Below are positions 16,425 through 25,353 of a DNA stretch of 64,000 nt, piece after piece (positions within the stretch are counted from its first letter, which is position 1; every line of letters begins with the position of its first letter). A program made the position numbers and the translations under genes. The notes beneath the pieces were generated by a model. The model saw nothing but the letters and a program-made list of their open reading frames with translations, did no database searches and was not told where the DNA came from. The stretch is from Dyella_B jejuensis (lineage in GTDB: Bacteria > Pseudomonadota > Gammaproteobacteria > Xanthomonadales > Rhodanobacteraceae). Location: the NCBI RefSeq assembly GCF_044904675.1, contig NZ_JADIKJ010000019.1, forward strand, positions 10,516 to 74,515, written 5' to 3'.

Positions 16425-18728
16425 ATGCGCCCTATCTCCTATCCCAGCGCGCTCGCCGCCTTGCCGCTCGCCGTGCTGGCCTCGTCCATGGCCATGGGCC
16501 AGGACACCCCGGGCACCGCGGCGCCATCGTCCGCCGCCGCCGCCAAAAAGCCCGCCACGCTGGCCCCTATCAGCGTGTCCGCACCCACCCGCGTGCCGCC
16601 GGCTTCGGCACCCGATTTTCCCGCTACCGAGGTCAGCGTGACCGCCGCGCAGATCGAGGCGACGGTCAACGCGGTGGATGCCGAAGACGCAGCCAAGTAC
16701 CTGCCCAGCGTGTTTATCCGCAAGCGCAACGAAGGCGACACGCAGCCAGTGCTGGCGACGCGCGACTGGGGCATCAATTCCAGCGCACGCACGCTGGTCT
16801 ACATCGACGACATTCCGATCTCCGCACTGATTGCCAACAACAACACCATCGGCGCGCCGCGCTGGGGCATGGTATCGCCGGATGAAATCGATCACATCGA
16901 TATGCTGTACGGGCCGTTTTCGGCGGCTTATCCGGGCAATGCGATGGGCGGCGTGATGCGCATCGTCACGCGCACGCCGGACCAACCGGAGGTGACGATC
17001 GAGCAGACGGAAGCGATTCAATCGTTCAACCTGTATGGCACGCACGGCAATGACAGCACCAGCAAGACCAGCGTGACGGCCGGCGGTCGCAGCGGCAAGT
17101 TTTCCTGGTCCGTCGGCGCCAATAGCGCCAACAGTTTCAGCCAGCCGCTCAGCTTCATTACCAGCGGCTCGACCCCTGCCGGTACCACGGGCACCGTTCC
17201 GGCACGCAACAAGCTCGGCCAGGCCGCCAACGTGCTGGGGGCGGGCGGCCTGCTGCATACGCGCATGCTCAACCTCAACGGCAAGTTCGCCTATGACATC
17301 ACGCCCTGGCTGCAAGCGGCGTATTGGGTGGGCTACTGGAGCAACGATGGGCAGTCGCGCACGCAGAGCTATCTTTCCAGTGCGAACGGCGCGTCGACGT
17401 TCGGCAAGTCGTCGGCCTTCGCCAGCAATACATATTTCCTCAGCGCGCATCACCTGATGCAGGCGCTGTCGCTGAAAACCGATACCCGGGGCGATTTCGA
17501 CGGCATCTTCGTCGTCACCCACTACGACTTTCTCAAGGACAGCCAATGGTCGCCGTATGGCGTAGGCGGCGGTACTGCGTTCACGCCCAACGGCTTGCTG
17601 GCCAGCTATGCGGGCACCAACTGGTCCACCGTCGACCTTACCGGCATCTGGCGGCCGCAAGGCTACGAAGGCGCGCACGAACTATCCGTCGGCGCGCACG
17701 CGGACCAATACACGCTGGCCAATCCCACCGACAACCTGGCTGCATGGCAAGACCCGGCCAGCGTGACCAGCCTCTATTCCGCCGGCAGTGGCAAGACCAC
17801 CACCGAAGCCCTGTGGCTGCAGGATGCATGGCAACTCGCGCCGGACTGGCTGGCGACCGTCGGCGGCCGCTACGAAACATGGAAAGCCAGCGACGGCTTC
17901 AACTTCAGCGGCAGGACCGCCGTATACCAGCCCAGCGAAAAAGCTTCGGATTTCTCGCCCAAGGCCACGCTGCGCTGGAACATGACGCCAACCTGGCGCG
18001 TTACCGGCTCGCTCGCCAAAGCCGTGCGCTTTCCCACGGTCGGCGAGTTGTATCAGCTGGTTTCGACCGGCTCCACGTTTTCCTCGCCCAATCCGAACCT
18101 GCAACCGGAACACGTGCGCAGCGGTGAGCTGGCGCTCGAGCACACGCTCGAAGACAGCTCGGTGCGATGGTCGCTGTTCCAGGAAAACACGCGCGATGCG
18201 CTGATTTCGCAGACCTCCATCCTGCCCGGCTATGCCGTGCCGGTCACTTATGTCATGAACGTGGGCGAGGTGCGCAATCGCGGCATCGAACTGGCGGCCG
18301 AACATGACAATGTCCTGATGCAGGGCTTGCAGCTTTCCGGCAGCGTGACCTTCGTCGACTCCACCATCCTGTCGGACGACAATTTCGTCAGCACCACCGG
18401 CAGCACCGCGGACGGCAAGCATGCGCCTTATGTTCCGCGCTGGCGCGCCACGGCGGTCGCCACCTATCGGCCGACGCTGGCATGGGCCTTCACGCTGGCC
18501 GGCCGCTACAGCGGCAAGCAGTATTCCACCCTGGACAACTCCGACAACACCTCGAACGTCTTTGGCGCGTTCGACCGTTTCCTGGTGTTCGATGCGCACG
18601 TGAACTACCAGGTCAACCAACAGCTGTCCGCCTCCGTCGGCATCGATAACCTCACCAACGAAAAATATTTCCTCTATCACCCCTTTCCACAGCGCACCTA
18701 CGTCGCCAGCATCAAATTCACCCTTTGA
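16425..18728 (+). CDS. TonB-dependent outer-membrane receptor
   Basis: A 767-residue gated porin for energised uptake of a metal or metal chelate. The start MRPISYPSALAALPL gives a signal peptide. The plug domain follows (LAPISVSAPTRV, then DAEDAAKYLPSVFIRKRN, GNAMGGVMRIVTRTPDQP), and then a long beta-barrel ending in a terminal aromatic-type strand (RTYVASIKFTL). The barrel includes the usual ASVGIDNLTNEKYF near the end. Neighbours (DUF2946 upstream, PepSY protein downstream, both Met/His-rich) make copper or a copper chelate the best guess, as for OprC-type receptors; iron chelates remain possible. Confidence 0.9.
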   Translation: MRPISYPSALAALPLAVLASSMAMGQDTPGTAAPSSAAAAKKPATLAPISVSAPTRVPPASAPDFPATEVSVTAAQIEATVNAVDAEDAAKYLPSVFIRKRNEGDTQPVLATRDWGINSSARTLVYIDDIPISALIANNNTIGAPRWGMVSPDEIDHIDMLYGPFSAAYPGNAMGGVMRIVTRTPDQPEVTIEQTEAIQSFNLYGTHGNDSTSKTSVTAGGRSGKFSWSVGANSANSFSQPLSFITSGSTPAGTTGTVPARNKLGQAANVLGAGGLLHTRMLNLNGKFAYDITPWLQAAYWVGYWSNDGQSRTQSYLSSANGASTFGKSSAFASNTYFLSAHHLMQALSLKTDTRGDFDGIFVVTHYDFLKDSQWSPYGVGGGTAFTPNGLLASYAGTNWSTVDLTGIWRPQGYEGAHELSVGAHADQYTLANPTDNLAAWQDPASVTSLYSAGSGKTTTEALWLQDAWQLAPDWLATVGGRYETWKASDGFNFSGRTAVYQPSEKASDFSPKATLRWNMTPTWRVTGSLAKAVRFPTVGELYQLVSTGSTFSSPNPNLQPEHVRSGELALEHTLEDSSVRWSLFQENTRDALISQTSILPGYAVPVTYVMNVGEVRNRGIELAAEHDNVLMQGLQLSGSVTFVDSTILSDDNFVSTTGSTADGKHAPYVPRWRATAVATYRPTLAWAFTLAGRYSGKQYSTLDNSDNTSNVFGAFDRFLVFDAHVNYQVNQQLSASVGIDNLTNEKYFLYHPFPQRTYVASIKFTL

Positions 18729-18789
18729 GGCAGCCAGATCCTGCGCTGCGCGCGAAAGCCGGCGCCATGCACTGACCGATAAACGCAAC

Positions 18790-20199
18790 ATGAAACGACA
18801 CTCGCGATCATCCGCCCCATCCGCGCATAGACACCACGCCCACCGCCTTATCTGGCGCTGGCATTTCTATGCGGGCTTGTTTTGCCTGCCATTCGTGCTC
18901 TGGCTGGCGACCACCGGCATGATCTATCTGTTCAAACCGCAACTTGAGCCGTTGCTGGAACGCCGCTACGCGCACGTCACCCACGCGCCCGCGCAAGCGC
19001 CCTCCGCCCAAGTGCAGGCCGCCTTGCGCGCGGTGCCGGGCTCGGTACTGAATGCCTATGTGCTGCCCGTCGCGCCCGATGCGGCCACGCGCATATTGGT
19101 AGGCCATGGTGGTGAACTGATCCGCGTGTTCGTGAATCCGTCCACCCTGCAGGTGCTTGGCATCGTGCGCGAAAACGATCGCTTCATGAAAGTGATCTTC
19201 TACCTGCATGGCGAATTGCTGCTGGGCAGCGGCGGCTCGATGCTGGTCGAGCTCGCCGCGTCATGGACCATACTGATGCTGCTGACCGGACTTTATCTGT
19301 GGTGGCCGCGCAACGCGCGGCTGGGCGGCACCCTCTATCCCCGCCTTGGCCTGGGCCGGCGCATCTTCTGGCGGGACTTGCACGCAGTGACAGGTATGTG
19401 GGTTTCGATGTTCGCATTGTTCCTGCTGCTGTCCGGATTGCCATGGAGCAAATCGTGGGGCGGCATGCTGCGCACGATCCGGCAAACCTACGCAGCCACC
19501 GCCACGCCGCCGGACTGGACCACCGGTAGCGCCGCGGATCGCGCGCGAATCCAGGCGGAAAACACGCCACCGTCGGGCGAACATGCCATGCACATGGCGA
19601 TAGGCATGGACATGAGCATGCCCGGCATGGACATGCACGACGCACGACGCGCCAGTCCTATCGATTATTCGCCCATCGATCGGCTCGTACCGGTGGTCGC
19701 CGCGCAACACCTGGTACCGCCAGTACTGATCGCACCGCCCTCGCAGCGCTCACCGGCGTGGACTGCCCGTTCCGACACGGACGATCGGCCGCGACGCAGC
19801 GAACTGGTACTGGATGCTGCGCGCGCTGCTGTGGTGCAGCGCACGGCATTCGCCCAGAAACCGCTGCTCGACCGCATCATCGGTTATGGCGTAGCCATCC
19901 ATGAAGGCGCGCTATTTCCGCCGCTCAACCAAATCCTCGGCGTATTTACCGCGCTGGGCCTGATCACGCTGTGCACTAGCGCGGTGGTGATGTGGTGGCG
20001 CCGCCGGCCGGCCGGTGTGCTGGGCGCACCGCCCGCCCTCGCGAGTGCGCGCTACCCGGACCTGCTGCTTGGACTGCTCGTGTTGCTGGGCACGCTGCTG
20101 CCCTTGCTTGGCTTGTCCATGCTGGCGGTCTGGCTGATCGAACGCTGCGGCCTGCGGCGTTGGAAACATGCCAGCGCGTTCCTTGGCCTGGCGTCCTGA
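18790..20199 (+). CDS. PepSY-associated membrane protein with Met-rich insert
   Basis: A 469-residue inner-membrane protein with about four membrane segments, starting WRWHFYAGLFCLPFVLWLAT, the usual opening of PepSY-TM proteins. Further helices are LVELAASWTILMLLTGLYLWW, DLHAVTGMWVSMFALFLLLSG and the pair near the C-terminus. A striking periplasmic insert near residues 264-284 reads MHMAIGMDMSMPGMDMHD, a Met/His cluster like those in copper-handling proteins. Some family members are metal reductases that work with TonB receptors. It follows the receptor by 61 bp on the same strand. Confidence 0.85.
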   Translation: MKRHSRSSAPSAHRHHAHRLIWRWHFYAGLFCLPFVLWLATTGMIYLFKPQLEPLLERRYAHVTHAPAQAPSAQVQAALRAVPGSVLNAYVLPVAPDAATRILVGHGGELIRVFVNPSTLQVLGIVRENDRFMKVIFYLHGELLLGSGGSMLVELAASWTILMLLTGLYLWWPRNARLGGTLYPRLGLGRRIFWRDLHAVTGMWVSMFALFLLLSGLPWSKSWGGMLRTIRQTYAATATPPDWTTGSAADRARIQAENTPPSGEHAMHMAIGMDMSMPGMDMHDARRASPIDYSPIDRLVPVVAAQHLVPPVLIAPPSQRSPAWTARSDTDDRPRRSELVLDAARAAVVQRTAFAQKPLLDRIIGYGVAIHEGALFPPLNQILGVFTALGLITLCTSAVVMWWRRRPAGVLGAPPALASARYPDLLLGLLVLLGTLLPLLGLSMLAVWLIERCGLRRWKHASAFLGLAS

Positions 20200-20281
20200 C
20201 AGCCGCAGGAATTGGGCGCAAGATAGGCGGCATGGACCCCTGGTGCGACGGATAGCCTGGTTTTCTGCCGAGCTCATCGTC

Positions 20282-20842
20282 ATGGCCTTTTCACGCTTGA
20301 TCGTCGCTGCACTGCTTGGCGGGATGGCACTTCCATCCGGTTACGCCGCGGACACGCCTGCCTTCACGGTGCTGAAGCAGGACGGCAGCGGCAAGGCGCT
20401 GGTTTTCCAGAGCAGCCGTGCACTGAAGAAAGGCGACGTGATCAGGATCGATGCCTTCAACGCGCAGCCGGTCACGGTGCTGCAGCTTGCGATGTGCGAC
20501 AGCGATTGTCCGCGCATGCGATTAGTCATGACACTGCCGCTCACTGCCTATTACGCGGGGATTGCGAACAGCAACCAGCGTTTCGTGCTGCCCGAGGACG
20601 GCTATGTGTCCTTCTGGGTACAACGGCTCGGCGGTCTCCCCAGCATACCGCTCAACACGCGCCATGGCATGTGGACGCTGGAATACGTAGACCCTTTCCT
20701 GCGCTTCGCACGGCAGGCTCCTCCCTATGAATCATGGCAACCCGCTCCGGCCAATGCGCTGAAGCTGGACGACCATGCGCTGCGTGCACGCTTCTACCAT
20801 CGCACGTTCGTCACGGTCAGGCTTGCCCGCACGGACAATTGA
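20282..20842 (+). CDS. exported protein of unknown function
   Basis: 186 residues with a signal peptide (MAFSRLIVAALLGGMALPSGYAA). I do not recognise the mature domain. It is beta-rich in appearance and has a CDSDCPRM motif near residue 75 and many aromatic residues. It lies 82 bp after the PepSY gene on the same strand and may belong to the same metal set, but nothing in the sequence proves it. Confidence 0.7.
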   Translation: MAFSRLIVAALLGGMALPSGYAADTPAFTVLKQDGSGKALVFQSSRALKKGDVIRIDAFNAQPVTVLQLAMCDSDCPRMRLVMTLPLTAYYAGIANSNQRFVLPEDGYVSFWVQRLGGLPSIPLNTRHGMWTLEYVDPFLRFARQAPPYESWQPAPANALKLDDHALRARFYHRTFVTVRLARTDN

Positions 20843-20919
20843 TGCGCTCATGCGAAGCATGGCGACACGACTATTTGGCGCTAAGCTTCGCCCAAGGTCA
20901 GCAAAGGCAAGAGAAAGTG

Positions 20920-21465
20920 ATGACGCACAGCATAGGTTCAACTCTCGGCATGCTCATGCTGGCATGCGCCGGCGCAGCAGCAGCCGCCCCACCGCAAGCT
21001 TCCTTTCGCATAAGCAGTACCAGCTTTGCCGACCACGCAACCATGCCGCCAGCATTGACCTGCGATGGTCGTGACCTTTCTCCGCAAGTCCAATTGCCTG
21101 CGCCGCCTAGCGGCACCAAGAGCTTCGCCGTCGTGATGGAAGATCCCGACGCGCCCACCGTATTCACGCATTGGCTCGCCTACGACCTGCCCGCCACGAC
21201 ACGCCTGCTTCCCGAGGGCGCATCGACCTCGGCCAGGCGGCTCGACCAAGCCGTCGAAGGCACCAACAGCTTTGGCCATATCGGATATGGCGGCCCTTGT
21301 CCGCCGCAAGGAAACGCACACCACTATGTATTGCACGTCTACGCGCTGGATGTGGCCCTGCGGCTACCACCTGGACAGACCAGGGAGCAATGGGATGCCG
21401 CCGCGAAAGGACATGTACTGGCAGAAGCGCAGATCACCGGACTGTATGCGCGGGGCGGCCATTGA
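20920..21465 (+). CDS. YbhB/YbcL-type PEBP protein, exported
   Basis: 181 residues of the phosphatidylethanolamine-binding (Raf kinase inhibitor-like) family. After a signal peptide (MTHSIGSTLGMLMLACAGAAAA) come the family signatures PALTCDGRDLSPQVQL, FAVVMEDPDAPTVFTHWLAYDLP and GYGGPCPPQGNAHHYVLHVYAL. Bacterial members are periplasmic or cytosolic, and their physiological ligands are unclear. A longer in-frame start at 20842 would remove the signal peptide from the N-terminus, so the internal ATG is preferred. Confidence 0.88.
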   Translation: MTHSIGSTLGMLMLACAGAAAAAPPQASFRISSTSFADHATMPPALTCDGRDLSPQVQLPAPPSGTKSFAVVMEDPDAPTVFTHWLAYDLPATTRLLPEGASTSARRLDQAVEGTNSFGHIGYGGPCPPQGNAHHYVLHVYALDVALRLPPGQTREQWDAAAKGHVLAEAQITGLYARGGH

Positions 21466-21585
21466 TCGGCTTTACATCGTTCTTCTAGCAGCGCAATAGG
21501 CCGGCGGCCTTCTGCATTCGCCGACGCGGCCCGCGTCCGTGGCATCCACCTGATGCTCTATCAATTGGCGACAAAAACCTCATGA

Positions 21586-22008
21586 AAACTTTCGCCTGCA
21601 TCCACGCAATACCTGCTGGATTTGATGTACGCGCAACTCACCCCCGCCCGCCTGCGGACCGGATTGCCTGCAAGTGTGCGCCTGGCCGACAAGTGCGGCA
21701 CCTCCCCCACCATCCATGGGCTCACCGCCGCGTATAACGATATCGGCATCCTGAACTGGCCTGACGGACACGTCGTTATCGTTGCCGCCTTTCTCACGGC
21801 CTCGCCCGCCACCGAGAAACAACGCCAGGCTCTCTATACTGAATTGGCTCGCGATGTTTCCGACGCCTTGCACCATGGGAAGTCGCTTGACATCCTAAAG
21901 CGGCATGTACATTGCCACTACGGCGCCTCCTCTATTCGCCGCACCCACAGCGATCCAGCACATGAGGTGCTCGACGCCAGCTCAAGACTTATAATTATAG
22001 ATTATTAA
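21586..22008 (+). pseudogene. C-terminal remnant of a class A beta-lactamase
   Basis: The frame after a stop at 21583 reads as the last third of a class A beta-lactamase: LSPASTQYLLDLMYAQLTPARLRTGLPA (split here as LSPASTQYLLDLM and LTPARLRTGLPA), then LADKCGTS where functional enzymes have the K-T/S-G triad, and YNDIGILNWPDGHVVIVAAFLT. The catalytic Ser-x-x-Lys and SDN parts are absent upstream, where all frames are interrupted. The Thr of KTG is replaced by Cys. I read this as a decayed gene; the ~30 residues past LARDVSDALHHG do not resemble the family. Confidence 0.7.
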
Positions 22009-22318
22009 ATAACCTTATTTTAAGCGCACCCGTCACCGTTATTATTCAGCACTAAAAAATAAAACAAGCAGCAATAAAAATAAAAATTAGCGATAATCTT
22101 CACATCATCTAAAAATAGTTGGACGCATCCTTGCCAAAGGGAAACAAACGGCAACGAACAAGCAATCCTTCCAGGCACGCTGTTCTTGTGCCGGATAACC
22201 TCGGGGACTGACACCCACGGCCGCATGCCCATGGGCCGGCTCAAAAAAACGCGGTAGCACTCATTCGGCTATTCCACGTAGGCGGGCAGCCATGCCTGCG
22301 ACAAAAGGAGGAACGGTT
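22009..22318. other. AT-rich intergenic stretch upstream of the cytochrome fusion gene
   Basis: About 120 bp (21990-22115) are strikingly A/T-rich with A- and T-tracts, unlike the surrounding GC-rich DNA. No gene is visible. The stretch probably contains the promoter of the downstream gene and may attract a nucleoid protein such as an H-NS family member; the latter is inference. Confidence 0.55.
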
Positions 22319-25279
22319 ATGGTGCGCCAGATAAAGACATGGGGCTTGTACTCACTGTTGATCGCGATAACGGCCACGGCGTTGGCGTTGAGCCTGGTCG
22401 CGCATCGGAATGCTTCGGCTCAATCCAACCCCTCCCAGGTGAAGCCATCGTTTATCGAGTTCGAATCCGGCCAGGTCCGCCCGCTGGCCCTATCCCCGGA
22501 CGGCACCCGGCTGTTCGCGGTCAATACTCCTAACGATACGCTGGAGATCTACACGGTCACGCCCACCGGCCCGGTGTTCTACGCGCGCGTACCGGTGGGC
22601 ATGGAACCGGTCGCAGTGGCCGCGCCGGACAGCCTTCACGTATGGGTGGTCAACCATCTCTCGCGCAGCGTCAGTATCGTCTCGCTCACCGGCGTGCCGC
22701 ATGTGGTGCAGAGTCTGCTGGTGGGCGATGAGCCGCGCGACATCGTATTCGCCGGCTCCCCGCTGAAGGCCTTCATCACAACCGCCCATCGTGGCCAGCA
22801 ACGCACCGATGCCTCGCTTGCCAACGTGGCGGGCGCGGGCGACCCCCAGCTCACCGTACCGGGGATTCCGCGCGCGGACGTGTGGGTATTCGATCCCGGC
22901 AACCTGGGTGACGAAGTCAAGGGTGGCGTGCCCCTGAAAATCCTGAGTTTTTTCACGGACACGCCGCGTGCATTGGCGGTGAGCCCGGATGGCAATACCG
23001 TTTACGTCGCCGGATTCAACACTGGCAATCAAACCACCGTGGTCAATGAGGATCGCATCTGTCCGTTCTTCATCACGGGGCCGAATGCGCAATCGGACCA
23101 CACCTGCGATCTCGACACCGATCCGCTTTATGCGGTCCAGCAATTGCTCGGCGTCGGTTCCAGTCCCATCTATACCGGCGCAGGCGGTCATCTGGGTCCC
23201 GGTGCGGATACCGCCGGCGAGACGGCGCCATTCACCTCCATGATCGTCAAGTACAACAATGCCGACCAGCACTGGGAGGATATGCTGGGCCGCCGCTGGG
23301 ACAGCTCGGTGCCGTTCAATCTGCCCGACACCGACGTCTTTGCGTTCGATGCCAATACGCTTGCGCAAACCGCCTCCTACGCCCACGTCGGCACCACCTT
23401 GTTCAATATGGTGACGAACCCGGTAAGCGGCCACCTCTATGTTTCCAACAGCGATTCCCAAAATCTGACGCGCTTCGAAGGCTCCGGTTTCGCCGGCAAC
23501 GGCAACTATCCGGCCACCAGTACGGTGGAAGGACACATCGCCGAAATGCGTGTCACGGTGATCAACGGATCGAGCGTCACCCCGATTCACCTGAACAAGC
23601 ACATCAACTACAACACGCTTTACACCAGCCCGGGTTTCGACACCACGCAGTACAGCCACAGCCTGTCCATGCCGCTGGACATGAAAGTGAGTAGCGATGG
23701 CAATACGCTTTACGTGGCGGCCTTCGGCTCCAGCAAGGTGGGCGTGTTCAATACCACCGCGCTGGAAAACAATAGCTTCGATCCGACCCAGATCAGCGCC
23801 AACTATATTTCGGTCACCGGCGGCGGCCCCAGCGGGCTGGCGCTGGATGAAAACAACGGCTTTCTCTATGTCCTGACCCGTTTCGACGATGCGATCAAAG
23901 TCATCAGCCTGAGCAACAACCAGCAATTGCAAAGCCTGTCCATGCCCAACCCGGAGCCGGCCTCCATCGTGCAGGGCCGGCCGTTCCTGTACACGCCCCC
24001 GCCCGGCGGCAATGGCGAGTCATCCTGCGCCAGTTGCCATATCTTCGGCGACAAGGATGAACTGGCCTGGGAGCTGGGCGATCCGACCACCACCATGACC
24101 AGCGATCCCATCACCGCGCTTGGCGTGCAAAACAGCACGCAGGCCGCGTTCGGCATGGCGTTGTTCGGCGTGCACGGCAGCGTCAACGGCACTGGCAACT
24201 ACAACGGCTTTCATCCCATGAAAGGACCGATGACCACGCAAACCCTGCGTGGCCTGGTGAATGAAGGAGCCATGCATTGGCGTGGCGACCGTTCCAATGG
24301 CGTGTTCGGCATCGATCCCACCAACACCACGCTTTCGTTCAACAATTTCATCGATGCCTTCAGCAGCCTGCTGGGCGCACCGCCCATTTCCACCGCCCAG
24401 ATGCTGCAGTTCACGGATTTCCAATTGCAGGTGGTGATGCCGCCCAATCCCATCCGCAATCTCGACAATTCGCTGACTTCCGCGCAGCAGGCTGGCCTGG
24501 CTTTCTTCAACGGCACGCGCAAATCCGATGGCATCAACCTTGGCAGTCTCGGACAAGGATTGGGCGTAGTCTCGTTCACCTGCAACCAGTGCCATGCCGA
24601 CAATCCGGCCCAGGGCCAATTCGGCACCTCGACGGATATCGCCTTCGATGCCCTCACGCAGTCGTTCAAGGTGCCGCAATTGCGCAACCTCTATACCAAG
24701 GTCGGCATGTTCGGCCTGCCACCGATCAAGTTCTTCAGCAGCGCGAGCAGCTTGAACATGGGTAACCAGATTCGCGGCTTCGGTTTCCTCAACGATGGTT
24801 CGACCGACACGATCTTCCATTTCCTCAACGGCACCGCCTTTACCAACAATCCCCTGCTCAACACAGGCATTCCGGACGATACCACCCGGCGCAATATCGA
24901 GCAGTTCATGCTGGCCTTCGATACCGACCTCGCTCCGATCGTCGGCCAACAAATCACCTTGACCGGCACCAATGCCGCCGATGCGGGCCCGCGCATCACG
25001 CTGATGGAACAGCTCGCGGGCACGCCGTTCAACTCCGAGGTATTGGGCGGCCAGACCACCGAGTGCGATCTGGTGGCAAATGTGGTGCAAAACGGCACGG
25101 TGGATGGCTTCCTGTACAACCCGGCCTCCGGCAACTTCACCGACGCCAGCGGCCAGGCGCTAACCGACGCCTCGCTGCGCGCCCTGGCCAATACAGACGG
25201 ACAGGAAGTGAGCTTTACCTGCGTGCCGCCCGGATCGGGCGCACGCATTGCCTACATGTCGTTGACCGCCGCCAAGTGA
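22319..25279 (+). CDS. exported beta-propeller / di-heme cytochrome c peroxidase-like fusion
   Basis: A 986-residue exported protein. GGAGG stands seven bases before the chosen ATG, and the N-terminus is a signal segment (TWGLYSLLIAITATALALSL). Residues ~45-560 contain repeated YVTN/YncE-like propeller blades (RPLALSPDGTRLFAVNTP, ALAVSPDGNTVYVAGFN, DMKVSSDGNTLYVAAFG, GLALDENNGFLYVLTR). Residues ~565-900 resemble di-heme peroxidase/MauG-type proteins with two c-type heme sites, CASCH (Cys570) and CNQCH (Cys755). The expected location is the periplasm or cell surface, with electron transfer or H2O2/oxidase chemistry; the substrate is unknown. It ends convergently with the hydrolase gene across a strong hairpin. 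Confidence 0.85.
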   Translation: MVRQIKTWGLYSLLIAITATALALSLVAHRNASAQSNPSQVKPSFIEFESGQVRPLALSPDGTRLFAVNTPNDTLEIYTVTPTGPVFYARVPVGMEPVAVAAPDSLHVWVVNHLSRSVSIVSLTGVPHVVQSLLVGDEPRDIVFAGSPLKAFITTAHRGQQRTDASLANVAGAGDPQLTVPGIPRADVWVFDPGNLGDEVKGGVPLKILSFFTDTPRALAVSPDGNTVYVAGFNTGNQTTVVNEDRICPFFITGPNAQSDHTCDLDTDPLYAVQQLLGVGSSPIYTGAGGHLGPGADTAGETAPFTSMIVKYNNADQHWEDMLGRRWDSSVPFNLPDTDVFAFDANTLAQTASYAHVGTTLFNMVTNPVSGHLYVSNSDSQNLTRFEGSGFAGNGNYPATSTVEGHIAEMRVTVINGSSVTPIHLNKHINYNTLYTSPGFDTTQYSHSLSMPLDMKVSSDGNTLYVAAFGSSKVGVFNTTALENNSFDPTQISANYISVTGGGPSGLALDENNGFLYVLTRFDDAIKVISLSNNQQLQSLSMPNPEPASIVQGRPFLYTPPPGGNGESSCASCHIFGDKDELAWELGDPTTTMTSDPITALGVQNSTQAAFGMALFGVHGSVNGTGNYNGFHPMKGPMTTQTLRGLVNEGAMHWRGDRSNGVFGIDPTNTTLSFNNFIDAFSSLLGAPPISTAQMLQFTDFQLQVVMPPNPIRNLDNSLTSAQQAGLAFFNGTRKSDGINLGSLGQGLGVVSFTCNQCHADNPAQGQFGTSTDIAFDALTQSFKVPQLRNLYTKVGMFGLPPIKFFSSASSLNMGNQIRGFGFLNDGSTDTIFHFLNGTAFTNNPLLNTGIPDDTTRRNIEQFMLAFDTDLAPIVGQQITLTGTNAADAGPRITLMEQLAGTPFNSEVLGGQTTECDLVANVVQNGTVDGFLYNPASGNFTDASGQALTDASLRALANTDGQEVSFTCVPPGSGARIAYMSLTAAK

Positions 25280-25295
25280 ACTTGGTCACCCGGCA

Positions 25296-25328
25296 CAGCC
25301 GCCGCGGCGCTTTTCGCCGCAGCGGCTG
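25296..25328. terminator. strong hairpin between convergent genes
   Basis: CAGCCGC (25296) pairs with GCGGCTG (to 25328), and inside it CGGCG pairs with CGCCG around a CTTTT loop. It lies between the cytochrome gene (+) and the alpha/beta hydrolase gene (-) and could terminate both. Confidence 0.55.
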
Positions 25329-25353
25329 GCCATGCATGGAATGCCATCGCGTT

